The notes under the pieces: generated by a model
Seen by the model: the letters and a program-made list of their open reading frames with translations, nothing else
Told to the model about the DNA's origin: nothing
Databases searched by the model: none
Part shown: positions 52,719-61,800 of the stretch, in pieces
Position numbering within the stretch: position 1 is the stretch's first letter
How the letters are laid out: every line of letters begins with the position of its first letter
Origin: Bradyrhizobium sp. 4
Lineage (GTDB): Bacteria; Pseudomonadota; Alphaproteobacteria; Rhizobiales; Xanthobacteraceae
Assembly (NCBI RefSeq): GCF_023100905.1
Contig: NZ_CP064686.1
Coordinates: forward strand, 2,232,001-2,296,000
Length of the DNA: 64,000 nucleotides
Direction of reading: 5' to 3'
Translations under genes and position numbers: made by a program

Positions 52719-52890
52719 GGATCGGCTCTCCAGCAAGACCTGGCGGAAGCTAGCCGATCGGGGCGGAGAATGACATCCCGGCCGCAATAGCGCACGGGCA
52801 TGGTTTCGGAAGCCAACGGGCATTTCCGTCAAACCAGGCGATCCCTCAGAGTCGGCTCAACATCAGTCATCGTGTCGGAGCATTTTGCCA

Positions 52891-53712
52891 ATGAATATGT
52901 CCGTGAAGCCGCAGACGTCCGCCGCCCGGGCGCTCGCGGGCAAGGTTGCCCTCGTCACGGGCTCAACCAGTGGCATCGGCCTCGGTATCGCGCGGGCACT
53001 TGCCGCGGCCGGCGCCGACATCGTGCTGAACGGCCTTGGTATGGCGGCCGAGCTCGACCGGACGCGCGAGCAGATCGCGGCGGAGTTCGGCGTCAAGGCA
53101 AGCTTTTCGCCGGCCGACATGACGAGGCCGAATTCGATCGCCGAGATGATCGCGGCGACGGTCGCGCAGGCCGGCCGGCTGGACATCCTGATCAACAATG
53201 CCGGCATCCAGCACGTCGCGCCGCTGGAGCAGTTTCCGGTCGAGAAATGGGACCAGATCCTCGCGATCAATCTGTCGTCGGCCTTCCACACCACGCGGCT
53301 CGCGCTGCCCGCAATGCGACAGAACGGGTTCGGCCGGATCATCAACATCGCCTCCGCGCATGGTCTCGTCGGCTCGCCGTTCAAGGCGGCCTACGTCGCG
53401 GCCAAGCACGGCATCGTCGGGCTCACCAAGGTGACCGCGCTGGAGACCGCAGAAGAGGGCATTACCTGCAACGCGATCTGTCCCGGCTATGTCTATACGC
53501 CGCTGGTCGAGGCGCAGATCGATGGACAGGCCAAGGCGCACGGGATCTCGCGCGACCAGGTGATCCGCGACGTGCTGCTGGCGCAACAGCCCAACAAGCG
53601 CTTTGCTACGGTCGAGGAGCTCGGCGCGCTCGCGGTATTCCTCTCGACCGACGCGGCGGCTTCGATCACCGGCGTCGCGCTGCCGGTCGACGGCGGCTGG
53701 ACCGCGCATTAA
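52891..53712 (+). CDS. bdhA: 3-hydroxybutyrate dehydrogenase (SDR)
   Basis: A 273-residue SDR. Cofactor motif TGSTSGIGLGIARAL, NNAGIQHVAPLE, catalytic Ser in INIASAHGLV and Y-V-A-A-K in KAAYVAAKHG are intact. The SAHGLVGSPFKAAY pattern is typical of D-3-hydroxybutyrate dehydrogenases, which convert 3-hydroxybutyrate from PHB breakdown to acetoacetate. ATG 52891 follows GGAG (52877-52880); ATG 52897 is also possible. The patatin gene follows after 70 bp. Confidence 0.85.
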   Translation: MNMSVKPQTSAARALAGKVALVTGSTSGIGLGIARALAAAGADIVLNGLGMAAELDRTREQIAAEFGVKASFSPADMTRPNSIAEMIAATVAQAGRLDILINNAGIQHVAPLEQFPVEKWDQILAINLSSAFHTTRLALPAMRQNGFGRIINIASAHGLVGSPFKAAYVAAKHGIVGLTKVTALETAEEGITCNAICPGYVYTPLVEAQIDGQAKAHGISRDQVIRDVLLAQQPNKRFATVEELGALAVFLSTDAAASITGVALPVDGGWTAH

Positions 53713-53782
53713 CATGAGCCGGCGTAACAAGTGGCGGCCGGCAGCGAATCTCGGAGCAGTGCAGGCTGATCAGGAGCGAACC

Positions 53783-54925
53783 ATGAACGGCACGCAGAGT
53801 AACATCCAGCGCAAGGACCTGCCCGGGCAGGTCGTCCTCGTGCTTCAAGGCGGCGGTGCGTTAGGCTCCTACCAGGCGGGCGTCTATCAGGCGCTGCACG
53901 AGGCCGGTATCGAGCCGGACTGGATCATCGGCACCTCGATCGGTGCCATCAATGCCAGCCTCATTGCGGGTAATGCGCCGGAGCACCGGCTCGCGCAGTT
54001 GAGGGAGTTCTGGAAGCGGATGGAGCAGAAGCCGGTCTGGGACTGGCACACCTCATTGCCCGGCTTCAACGAGAAGCTTGCCTATTGGTCGGCCGTGACC
54101 CACGGCATTCCAGGGTTCTTCCGGCCCAATCCGCTGGCGCATGCCGGCGATTCCTATCCGCTCGGCGCCGATCACGCCGGATTCTATTCCACTGCGCCGC
54201 TGGAGGAGACGCTGCGCGAGCTGGTCGATTTCGATCTGGCCAATCGCTGTGCGCCGCGGCTGACGGTCGGTGCGGCGCATGTCGGCACCAGCCAGATGCG
54301 CTATTTCGACAGCCGCGACGGTGAGCTGACGGTGAAGCATGTCATGGCTTCGGGCGCATTGCCGCCGGCATTCCCGGCGGTGCGGATCGATGGCGAACTC
54401 TATTGGGACGGAGGCATCCTCTCGAATACGCCGACGGAAGCGGTGTTCGACGACAATCCGCGCAAGAATTCGCTGATCTTCTCCGTGCATCTGTGGAATC
54501 CCGTCGGCGCCGAGCCGACCACGATGGCGGAGGTGCTGAACCGGCACAAGGATGTGATGTATTCGAGTCGGATCGCGAGCCAGATCGAACGCCAGCAGCA
54601 GGCCCATCGCCTGCGCCATGTCATCAACCAGCTTGCGGAACGCCTGCCTGAGAGCGAGCGCGGCGATGCCGCGGTGAGGGAGCTGATGAGCTACGGCTGT
54701 CCGACCCGTATGCATGTCGTGCGGCTGCTGGCGCCGCAACTAGATCGCGAGACCCACACCAAGGATATCGACTTCAGCCCGTCGGGGATCACCCGGCGCT
54801 GGCATGCCGGCTATGCCCACACGAGGGCGGTGCTCGCGCGAAAACCGTGGATCGGCGAATTCGATCCACTTGCCGGCGTGGTGCTGCACGAGCATATGGA
54901 CGAGATGCCGATGGCGGCGGAGTAG
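53783..54925 (+). CDS. Patatin-like phospholipase with C-terminal DUF3734
   Basis: A 380-residue serine lipase of the patatin fold. The oxyanion motif is GGGALGSYQAG, the nucleophile elbow GTSIGA, and the catalytic Asp is in DGGILSNTP. The C-terminal 140 residues match the DUF3734 type found beside 3-hydroxybutyrate dehydrogenases in alphaproteobacteria. ATG 53783 follows CAGGAG. Adjacent bdhA suggests a function in PHB granule or lipid turnover (inference). Its actual ester substrate is unknown. Confidence 0.85.
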   Translation: MNGTQSNIQRKDLPGQVVLVLQGGGALGSYQAGVYQALHEAGIEPDWIIGTSIGAINASLIAGNAPEHRLAQLREFWKRMEQKPVWDWHTSLPGFNEKLAYWSAVTHGIPGFFRPNPLAHAGDSYPLGADHAGFYSTAPLEETLRELVDFDLANRCAPRLTVGAAHVGTSQMRYFDSRDGELTVKHVMASGALPPAFPAVRIDGELYWDGGILSNTPTEAVFDDNPRKNSLIFSVHLWNPVGAEPTTMAEVLNRHKDVMYSSRIASQIERQQQAHRLRHVINQLAERLPESERGDAAVRELMSYGCPTRMHVVRLLAPQLDRETHTKDIDFSPSGITRRWHAGYAHTRAVLARKPWIGEFDPLAGVVLHEHMDEMPMAAE

Positions 54926-55004
54926 AACCGCAAGAGATCGTCCGCCATCATCGAAATGCCACAGGCCTTGCGGATCGTCGCTCTTTGTCCGCAGCTGAAA
55001 GGGC

Positions 55005-55961
55005 ATGCAAGTGGTGTCGGGAAGCGATCTGGAACTGGCGCTCGATCACGTCCGCGCGGATATGGCGGGACCGATTGCCGGCGTGTTCGGTCCTGACACG
55101 GTGACCTGGCGGATCGACCGGGAAGCCGTGATCTTTCTCGGTGCCGGTCGTGCGTTGTTGCTGCAGCTGGCGCATCCCTGGGTCGCCGCCGCCATCGCCG
55201 AGCATTCGAAAACCTTGGCCGATCCGATCGGACGATTTCACCGCACCTTCGACATCGTCTTTGCCATGGTGTTCGGCTCGCTTGACCGCGCGCTGTCATC
55301 ATCGCGGCAACTGCACCGGCGCCACAGCATGATCGTCGGCGAGATGCCGGAGACCGTCGGTCCGTTCGCGGCAGGCTCGCGCTACTGTGCCAACGACATC
55401 CCGTCGCTGCGCTGGGTTCATGCCACGCTGGTCGAGACCGCGCTGATGGCGCATGATCTGGTTTTGCCACCGCTCTCGGTAGATGAGCGCGAGCGCTACT
55501 GGGCCGAGAGCCGGTTGTTCGGTGCCTTGTTCGGGTTGACGGCGCACGACCTACCCGCGGACTGGTCGGGCTTTGCGGCCTACACCGTGGCGATGGCGCA
55601 GTCGGACACGCTGACCGTCAGCCCGGCCGCGCGCGAAATCGCCACACAAATCTTCAGCGGCTCCCGTCCGTGGTTGCGGCCACCGCGATGGTATCGCTCG
55701 CTCACGGCAAGCCTGCTGCCGGAACGCCTGCGTGTGGGATTCGGGTTCGATCTTGATGAGCGCGACACCAGATCCGCCGAGAATGCGCTCCGCTGGACCA
55801 GGCGCGTCTATCCGAAATTGCCGGATCGCTTGCGCTATGTCGGTCCCTATCAAGAAGCGCAAGCGCGGCTGCGCGGCGAGCCGCAGCCCGACTGGATGAC
55901 GCGGTGCCTCAACCGTGCCTGGATCGGCCGCCCGCAGATGGATGTGCGCGGGAGGGGGTGA
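55005..55961 (+). CDS. Oxygenase MpaB family / DUF2236 protein
   Basis: A 318-residue soluble protein with HPWVAAAIAEHS and RFHRTFDIVFAMVFGS near the N-terminus, and MAHDLVLPPLSVDERERYW. These are shared by the DUF2236 family (MpaB/latex-oxygenase-like), where conserved His and Asp residues are proposed to bind haem or metal. Substrate and activity are unknown. It follows the patatin by 79 bp and ends before a repeat. Confidence 0.75.
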   Translation: MQVVSGSDLELALDHVRADMAGPIAGVFGPDTVTWRIDREAVIFLGAGRALLLQLAHPWVAAAIAEHSKTLADPIGRFHRTFDIVFAMVFGSLDRALSSSRQLHRRHSMIVGEMPETVGPFAAGSRYCANDIPSLRWVHATLVETALMAHDLVLPPLSVDERERYWAESRLFGALFGLTAHDLPADWSGFAAYTVAMAQSDTLTVSPAAREIATQIFSGSRPWLRPPRWYRSLTASLLPERLRVGFGFDLDERDTRSAENALRWTRRVYPKLPDRLRYVGPYQEAQARLRGEPQPDWMTRCLNRAWIGRPQMDVRGRG

Positions 55962-55987
55962 AGTCCTCCGCCGTTGCCACAAACCAC

Positions 55988-56074
55988 CGTCATTGCGAGG
56001 AGCTCTTGCGACGAAGCAATCCAGGCTGCTACCACGGAAACAGTCTGGATTGCTTCGCTACGCTCGCAATGACG
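55988..56074. repeat. Palindromic intergenic repeat, copy 2
   Basis: Begins CGTCATTGCGAGGAGC and ends GCTACGCTCGCAATGACG. It is the same family as 28087-28166 and 60141-60226, here between convergent genes. Confidence 0.88.
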
Positions 56075-56088
56075 AGGAAACGCAGGCC

Positions 56089-57504
56089 TCACACCGACGC
56101 CAGCTTCCGGTACAGCGCGTTGTAGCTGCCGGCCGGGATGCTCCAGGAGAACGAGCGTCCCATCGCACTGCGACGCATGGTGTCGAGCTGGTCTTGCGCC
56201 ATGAAGGCGGAGAACGCACGGCGGACGCCGCCCAGGAAGGATTCGTGCGAGGGTTTTGAGAACAGGAAGCCGGTTTCGCCGTCCGTAATGGTCTCGGCGA
56301 GGCCGCCGGTCTGGTGGCCGATCGGCAGCGAGCCGAAGCGCTGGGCGTACATCTGGCTAAGCCCGCAGGGCTCGAAGCGTGACGGCATCAATGTGAAGTC
56401 GCTACCGGCGAAGATGCGGCGCGCCTGGGCCTCGTTGAAGCCGATCACGACCCCGATCGCGTCGGGGCGCCGGCGATGCGCGTCGATCAGCGCCTGCTCG
56501 AGCGCCGGCTCGCCGGAGCCGGTGACCACGATCTGCCCGCCGGCATCGACGATCTCATCGGCCGCCGCCAGCACGAGGTCGATGCCCTTCTGGTGCACCA
56601 GCCGGGCGACGATGCCGAACATCGGACCGCGCGACACCGCAAGCCCGAACTGCTTGCGCACATAATCCGCATTGGCCTTCTTGCCGACCCAGTCGCCGGC
56701 GCCGAACTGCTGGGCAAGCTGGGCGCAGGAACGCGGGTCCCAGCTCTCGTCGATGCCGTTGAGGATGCCGGTGAGCTCGGCCGCGTCGGAACGGACTCGA
56801 AGCAGGCCTTCGAGACCGCAGCCGAATTCATCCGTGGTGATCTCTCGCGCATAGGTGCCGCTGACTGTCGTGAGATGCGAGGCGTAGACCAGCCCGGCCT
56901 TGAGGAAGGAGAGCTGGTCGTAGAACTCGACGCCGTCGATGTGGAAGGAGCTCTCCGGTACACCAATTCGTCGCAGCGAGTCCTTCGGGAAGAGGCCCTG
57001 ATAGGCGAGGTTGTGGATGGTCAGGATCGACGGCAGCTTGGAGCCGCGCCACGCGAGGTAGGCCGGCACGAGCGAGGCCTGCCAGTCATTGGCATGGATC
57101 AGGTCGGCTGCCCAATCCTTGTCCAGCGTGCCCATCGCGAGCTCAGCGGCGGCCGAGGCAAAGCGCGCGAAACGGATGTCGTTGTCGGGCCAGTCGCGCC
57201 CGGACTCGTCGCCATAGGGGTTGCCGGGCCGGTCGTAGAGTTGCGAGCACAACAGCACATAGACCGGCAGGCCGTCCTTGGTCGCGGCCCGGCCGAGCGA
57301 GCAGGCCGGCATCTCCGCGAACGCCGGACAGCGGCCAACGATCTGAATATGCGTGAGTTGTTCGATGATATCGCGATAGCCGGGCAGCATGACCCGGATG
57401 TCGGCGAAAGGACGGAGGGCTCGGGGGAGTGCAGCGGAAACGGCTCCGAGTCCGCCGACGCGGACAAAGTCGTCCATCTCTGTCGTAACGAACAAGACCC
57501 TCAA
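56089..57504 (-). CDS. glgA: Glycogen synthase-type GT5 enzyme (GlgA)
   Basis: A 471-residue GT-B synthase close in length to E. coli GlgA (477). N-terminal segment RVLFVTTEMDDFVRVGGLGAV aligns with the E. coli KTGGLADV loop, but residue 15 is Arg in place of the ADP-glucose-binding Lys. Other GT5 features are HANDWQASLVPAYL, IHNLAYQGLFP, GIVARLVHQKGIDL and LMPSRFEPCGLSQMYAQRFG. The start is TTG at 57504 with AGAGGG upstream. No glgB, glgC or glgP is adjacent, so a pathway role in glycogen rests on homology. Confidence 0.85.
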   Translation of the reverse strand: MRVLFVTTEMDDFVRVGGLGAVSAALPRALRPFADIRVMLPGYRDIIEQLTHIQIVGRCPAFAEMPACSLGRAATKDGLPVYVLLCSQLYDRPGNPYGDESGRDWPDNDIRFARFASAAAELAMGTLDKDWAADLIHANDWQASLVPAYLAWRGSKLPSILTIHNLAYQGLFPKDSLRRIGVPESSFHIDGVEFYDQLSFLKAGLVYASHLTTVSGTYAREITTDEFGCGLEGLLRVRSDAAELTGILNGIDESWDPRSCAQLAQQFGAGDWVGKKANADYVRKQFGLAVSRGPMFGIVARLVHQKGIDLVLAAADEIVDAGGQIVVTGSGEPALEQALIDAHRRRPDAIGVVIGFNEAQARRIFAGSDFTLMPSRFEPCGLSQMYAQRFGSLPIGHQTGGLAETITDGETGFLFSKPSHESFLGGVRRAFSAFMAQDQLDTMRRSAMGRSFSWSIPAGSYNALYRKLASV

Positions 57505-57699
57505 GAACTGCTGCCCTCTGCCGGAGCCCGATTGCTGCTATGCAAGAACGGGTCCAGTTGCCCCGGAATTCCCAAAGCCGCCCGCCAGACGCGTCCGTTC
57601 GGTAAAGACTTTCCTACTCAGCCGCCGCCCTTTAGGGTCGGCGCACGAACAACAGAGAACTTCGATAAGTTCCTAACTGACCCGAGGACGCAAGCAGGC

Positions 57700-58896
57700 A
57701 TGCAGCTATCAGATAAGCATGATGGGACGACGACAAAGGCCTTCGCCGGCCTCCGGGTCCTGGATTTTTCGACCACCATTGCCGGTCCCCATTGTGCGCG
57801 GATGCTCGCCGACATGGGCGCCGAGGTCATCAAGATCGAGACCGACGGCGGCGAGACGATGCGAACCCGGCCACCGCTGCGCAAGGGCTGCAGCACCGTG
57901 TTCGGCCAGCTCAACGTCGGGAAGAAGAGCGTCGTGCTCGACCTCAAGTCCGAAGAGGGCAAGGAGGCGGTCCGCCGGCTGGCCGCGACGGCCGACATCC
58001 TGGTCGAGAACTTTCGCCCCGGCGTGATGCACCGGCTGCGGCTCGACTATGACAGAATGCGCGCCGTCAACCCGAAGCTGATCTACTGCTCGATCTCCGG
58101 CTACGGCCAGAGCGGCCCGTCGGCCGAGCTGCCGGCCTACGCGCCGGTGATCCATGCGGCATCCGGCTATGATATGGCGCATCTCGCCTACCAGCCCGGC
58201 CGCAGCCGCCCGGATTATTGCGGCATCTACCATGCCGACGTCGTCACCGGCACCTACGGCTTCGGCGCGATTGCGTCGGCGCTCTACCAGCGCACCCTGA
58301 CTGGGCTCGGCCAGCACATCGACGTCTCCATGCTGGAATCGATGCTGACGCTGACATTGATCGAGTTGCAGAACTCGCAGTTCACCGTGAAGCCGCCGCC
58401 GCGCCCGATGTTCGGGCCGACCGAGACGGCGAGCGGTTATGTCATGATCACAGTTGCCAGCGAGAAGACGTTTCAGGGACTGATGGGCGTGATCGGCCGC
58501 CCCGAATGGATCCTCGATCCGCGCTTCTCCACCTACGCCGCGCGTCGCGACCATTGGGCCGACTTGATGGACGGTGTCGAGGCCTGGTCGCGGCAGCTCT
58601 CGACCGATGTCTGTCTTGTCGCGCTAGGTGCGGCCGGCGTGCCGGCCTCGGCCTACCGCACTGTGTCCGAAGCACTGGCCGATCCGCAGCTCGCGCATCG
58701 TCAGGCGCTCTCGTCTGTGGAGGACGAAGGCGGTTCGTTCCAGGTCCTCAATCTGCCGTTCCGAATGACCGGTGCCGACACGACACCGGGCAAGACGATG
58801 GCCGTGCTTGGCGAGCACACCGACCGACTGCGCGCGGAGATCGGGCTCACCGACGGTGGACCAATTCCGTTAGCCAAAACAGCCGCGCAAACCTGA
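57700..58896 (+). CDS. CaiB/BaiF family CoA-transferase
   Basis: A 398-residue family III CoA-transferase. N-terminal LRVLDFSTTIAGPHCARMLA and GAEVIKIE form the CoA-binding site; D180 in YHADVVTGTYGF is the catalytic Asp that forms the acyl anhydride; FGPTETASGYVMI follows. It moves CoA between two carboxylates. ATG 57700 is used; a long open frame upstream runs antisense to glgA and is not coding. Nearby alcohol dehydrogenase and enoyl-CoA hydratase hint at acyl-CoA catabolism (inference). Confidence 0.85.
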   Translation: MQLSDKHDGTTTKAFAGLRVLDFSTTIAGPHCARMLADMGAEVIKIETDGGETMRTRPPLRKGCSTVFGQLNVGKKSVVLDLKSEEGKEAVRRLAATADILVENFRPGVMHRLRLDYDRMRAVNPKLIYCSISGYGQSGPSAELPAYAPVIHAASGYDMAHLAYQPGRSRPDYCGIYHADVVTGTYGFGAIASALYQRTLTGLGQHIDVSMLESMLTLTLIELQNSQFTVKPPPRPMFGPTETASGYVMITVASEKTFQGLMGVIGRPEWILDPRFSTYAARRDHWADLMDGVEAWSRQLSTDVCLVALGAAGVPASAYRTVSEALADPQLAHRQALSSVEDEGGSFQVLNLPFRMTGADTTPGKTMAVLGEHTDRLRAEIGLTDGGPIPLAKTAAQT

Positions 58897-59056
58897 CGGC
58901 GAGGTTGACGGACAGCTTCGTGCAGCGAGCAATGCGGCGTTGCGCGTGGCCGGCTTGCCATCATCCGTCGGCCTCAACTAGACAGGTCCGAGTTTGTCTC
59001 GTCCTGCCGCCCATGCCATGGTGGCGACGACAAGAAAAGTATCCGGGAGGACGCCA

Positions 59057-60124
59057 ATGAAAAGTTTCAAGGTCGCCGATTTCAAGGCGCCGCTGCAGGA
59101 GTTCGACGAGGCGACGCCGCAGCCGTCGGGCACGCAGGTGTTGATCAAGGTGAAGGCCGCCGGCGTCTGCCACAGCGACCTTCACATCTGGGAAGGCGGC
59201 TACGATCTCGGCCACGGTCGCAAGCCGCTGTCGCTGAAGGATCGCGGCATCAATTTGCCGCTGACCATGGGACACGAGACAGTCGGCGAGGTCCTCGCCT
59301 TCGGCCCGGACGTGAAGTCGTCGGATCAGGGCGACGTGAAGATCGGCGATGTCGGGCTGGTCTATCCCTGGATCGGTTGCGGCAAATGCGCGACCTGTCT
59401 CGCCGGCGACGAGAACATGTGCCTGACGCCGCGATCGCTCGGCGTCTATTGCGACGGTGGTTATTCCGACCACATGCTGGTGCCGCATCCGCGCTATTTG
59501 CTCAATCTGAGAGGCCTCGATCCCGCGTCGGCCGCACCCTACGCCTGCTCGGGCGTCACGACCTATAGCGCGCTGAAGAAGCTCGAGCAGCACTTCGACA
59601 CGCCGATCGTGATGTTCGGTGCCGGCGGACTTGGCCTGATGGCGCTGTCGCTGCTGAAGGCAATGGGCGGCAAGGGCGCGATCATGGTCGACATCGACGC
59701 GAAGAAACGCGAAGCCGCGGAGCAAGCCGGCGCGCTCGCGACCGTCGATCCCAAGGCGCCCGACGCGCTGGAGCAGCTTGCCAAGAAAGCCGGTGGCCCC
59801 ATCCGCGCGGTGCTCGATCTGGTCGGCAACGCCGCCACCACGCAACTCGGCTTCGACTGCCTGACCAAGGGCGGCAAGCTCGTCATCGTCGGCCTGTTCG
59901 GCGGCGGGGCGACCTGGGCGCTGCCGCTGATCCCGATCAAGGCGGTGACGATCCAGGGCAGCTATGTCGGCAATTTGCGCGAGACGCAGGAGCTGCTCGA
60001 TCTCGTGCGAGCGAAGAACATAGCGCCGATCCCGGTGACGCGGCAGCCGCTCGCCAAGGCCAACGACGCGCTGGTGCAGTTGCAGCAGGGCGCGGTGGTC
60101 GGCCGCACGGTGCTGACGCCGTAA
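59057..60124 (+). CDS. Zinc alcohol dehydrogenase family protein
   Basis: A 355-residue medium-chain dehydrogenase. Catalytic-zinc ligands are C-H-S-D (AAGVCHSDLHIWEGG) and MGHETVGEV; structural-zinc ligands lie in IGCGKCATCLAGDENMC. The NAD-binding Rossmann motif is FGAGGLGLMAL. GGGAGG lies just before ATG 59057. It oxidises an alcohol or hydroxy-acyl compound; the substrate is not determined. It stands between a CoA-transferase gene and an isopropylmalate-dehydrogenase-like gene. Confidence 0.85.
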   Translation: MKSFKVADFKAPLQEFDEATPQPSGTQVLIKVKAAGVCHSDLHIWEGGYDLGHGRKPLSLKDRGINLPLTMGHETVGEVLAFGPDVKSSDQGDVKIGDVGLVYPWIGCGKCATCLAGDENMCLTPRSLGVYCDGGYSDHMLVPHPRYLLNLRGLDPASAAPYACSGVTTYSALKKLEQHFDTPIVMFGAGGLGLMALSLLKAMGGKGAIMVDIDAKKREAAEQAGALATVDPKAPDALEQLAKKAGGPIRAVLDLVGNAATTQLGFDCLTKGGKLVIVGLFGGGATWALPLIPIKAVTIQGSYVGNLRETQELLDLVRAKNIAPIPVTRQPLAKANDALVQLQQGAVVGRTVLTP

Positions 60125-60140
60125 CTTCCGCTCCATCCTC

Positions 60141-60226
60141 CGTCATTGCGAGGAGCGAAGCGACGAAGCAATCCAGAATGTCTCCGCAGATGCAGTTCTG
60201 GATTGCTTCGCTTCGCTCGCAATGAC
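60141..60226. repeat. Palindromic intergenic repeat, copy 3
   Basis: Begins CGTCATTGCGAGGAGCG and ends CTTCGCTCGCAATGACG. It is the same family as 28087-28166 and 55988-56074, here between two same-direction genes. Confidence 0.88.
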
Positions 60227-60258
60227 GACTTGGCTCGCTCTTTCCCGAGGCTTCCCCC

Positions 60259-61338
60259 ATGTCCGCAAATAACGCCTTCCACATTGCCGTGCTCGCCGGT
60301 GACGGCATCGGTCCCGAAGTCATGGCGCCGGCCATCGAAGTCCTGCGCAAGATCGAGACGAAATCCGGCCTGAGCTTCCGCTTCACCGAGGCGCCGGCGG
60401 GCGCCAATCATTATCTCGCCACCGGCAAGTCGATGCCCGATACCACCATCAAGCTGTGCGAGGATGCGGACGCGATCCTGCTCGGCGCCTGCGGCCTGCC
60501 GTCGGTGCGCTATCCTGACAACACCGAGATCGCGCCGCAGATCGAGCTGCGCTTCATCTTCGATCTCTATGCCGGTGTGCGCCCGGCGCGGCTCATTCCG
60601 GGCGTGCCGAGCCCGATCGTCGGCGCCGACCAGCGCGGCATCGATCTCGTCGTGATCAGGGAGTCCACCGAAGGCCTGTTCGCCTCGATGGGCAAGGGCG
60701 TCGTCACCCATGAGGAGGCGCGCGAGACCATGGTGATCACGCGCAAGACGTCCGAGCGCCTGTTCGAGTTCTCGTTTCGCCTCGCCGAGCGGCGCAAGGC
60801 GCGCGGCAAGCCCGGCGCGCTGGCCTGCGTCGACAAGGCGAACGTGTTCAAGGCCTTTGCGTTCTTCCGCGGCATCTTCGACGAGATCGCCAAGCGTCAT
60901 CCGGAGGTGAAGACCGACAGGCTCTATGTCGATGCCTGCTCGGCGATGCTGGTGAAGCGTCCCTGGGATTTCGACGTGATGGTGATGGAGAACATGTTCG
61001 GCGACATCGTCTCCGACATCACCGCGAGCCTGATCGGCGGCCTCGGCATGGCGCCGTCGGCCGACATCGGCGACAAGTACGCCGTATTCCAGCCGTGCCA
61101 CGGCACCGCGCCCGACATCATGGGGCAGGGCAAGGCCAATCCCACCGGGATGATCTTGTCGGCTGCAATGATGCTGGACTGGCTCGCCGACAAGCACGGT
61201 GTCGAGGGCGCGGCCGAGGCCGGCGAGCAAATCGAGCGCGCTGTGGACAAGGTCTACGCCGGCGGCCTCAAGCCGATGGAGTTCGGCGGCAGCAACGGCA
61301 CCGCCGACATTACGAAGGCGGTGCTCGCGGCGCTGTAG
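60259..61338 (+). CDS. Isocitrate/isopropylmalate dehydrogenase-family enzyme (second copy)
   Basis: A 359-residue beta-decarboxylating dehydrogenase: AVLAGDGIGPEVMAP, LRFIFDLYAGVRPARL, IRESTEGLFASMGKG, the lysine region VDKANVFKAF, metal-binding Asp in YVDACSAMLV and NMFGDIVSDI, and FQPCHGTAPDIMGQGKANP. It differs from the enzyme at 19260 in the substrate loop (FIFDLYAG against RKNLDLYAN), so the two likely act on different acids. Neither loop settles the substrate. A terminator-type hairpin follows 8 bp on. Confidence 0.85.
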   Translation: MSANNAFHIAVLAGDGIGPEVMAPAIEVLRKIETKSGLSFRFTEAPAGANHYLATGKSMPDTTIKLCEDADAILLGACGLPSVRYPDNTEIAPQIELRFIFDLYAGVRPARLIPGVPSPIVGADQRGIDLVVIRESTEGLFASMGKGVVTHEEARETMVITRKTSERLFEFSFRLAERRKARGKPGALACVDKANVFKAFAFFRGIFDEIAKRHPEVKTDRLYVDACSAMLVKRPWDFDVMVMENMFGDIVSDITASLIGGLGMAPSADIGDKYAVFQPCHGTAPDIMGQGKANPTGMILSAAMMLDWLADKHGVEGAAEAGEQIERAVDKVYAGGLKPMEFGGSNGTADITKAVLAAL

Positions 61339-61346
61339 TCAAGGAA

Positions 61347-61366
61347 GAGGGGCCTCGCGGCCCCTC
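61347..61366. terminator. Strong stem-loop between convergent genes
   Basis: GAGGGGCC-TCGC-GGCCCCTC forms a perfect 8-bp GC stem, 8 bp after the dehydrogenase stop and 5 bp before the stop of the secreted-protein gene. It can serve both directions. No T-run is present. Confidence 0.75.
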
Positions 61367-61371
61367 GCAAT

Positions 61372-61656
61372 TCACCAGCGACGCCAGTGGCGGTGGCCGC
61401 CCCAGCCCCACGGACGCGGACCGTAGAAGCGTCGCGGACCGCCGTAAAAGCCGTAGGCCCCATAATAGTTCGGACGCCAGAAGCAGCGACCCCACGGGTT
61501 ACACACCCAGCGCACCTGATCGACGGTGGCTGCCGGGCCGCTCGCGATACGGTCGGCCTGCGGAATGCCGTTCGGCATCGCTGCGAGCGCCTGTCCCGAT
61601 ATGAGCGCTGCGCCGCCCAGGGCAGCCAGACCAACAACAGCTAATTTGAGTTTCAT
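61372..61656 (-). CDS. Small secreted Gly/Tyr/Trp/Arg-rich protein
   Basis: A 94-residue protein with a Sec signal (LAVVGLAALGGAALISGQAL). The mature tail is rich in Gly, Tyr, Trp, Arg and Pro (WRPNYYGAYGFYGG; FYGPRPWGWGG). The same small family is common in Bradyrhizobium and has no known role. GGGAG precedes the ATG at 61656. Confidence 0.7.
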   Translation of the reverse strand: MKLKLAVVGLAALGGAALISGQALAAMPNGIPQADRIASGPAATVDQVRWVCNPWGRCFWRPNYYGAYGFYGGPRRFYGPRPWGWGGHRHWRRW

Positions 61657-61800
61657 CGCAATCTCCCTCGTTTGATGGCGAGAGAACCTCCAGCAAATCA
61701 GCTGGTTGCTATGGTGTTGCAGGGGCGTGGGAATTTAATCTTCCTGAATGCATGTTCACGTTGGCTGCCGTCGTTGCTGCGCTTCGTGGCAATAACGGAA

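Noticed and set aside
56476..57699. N-terminal extension of the CoA-transferase frame by 408 codons
   Set aside because: It is antisense to glgA. The CoA-transferase begins properly at 57700 with the family-typical N-terminus soon after.
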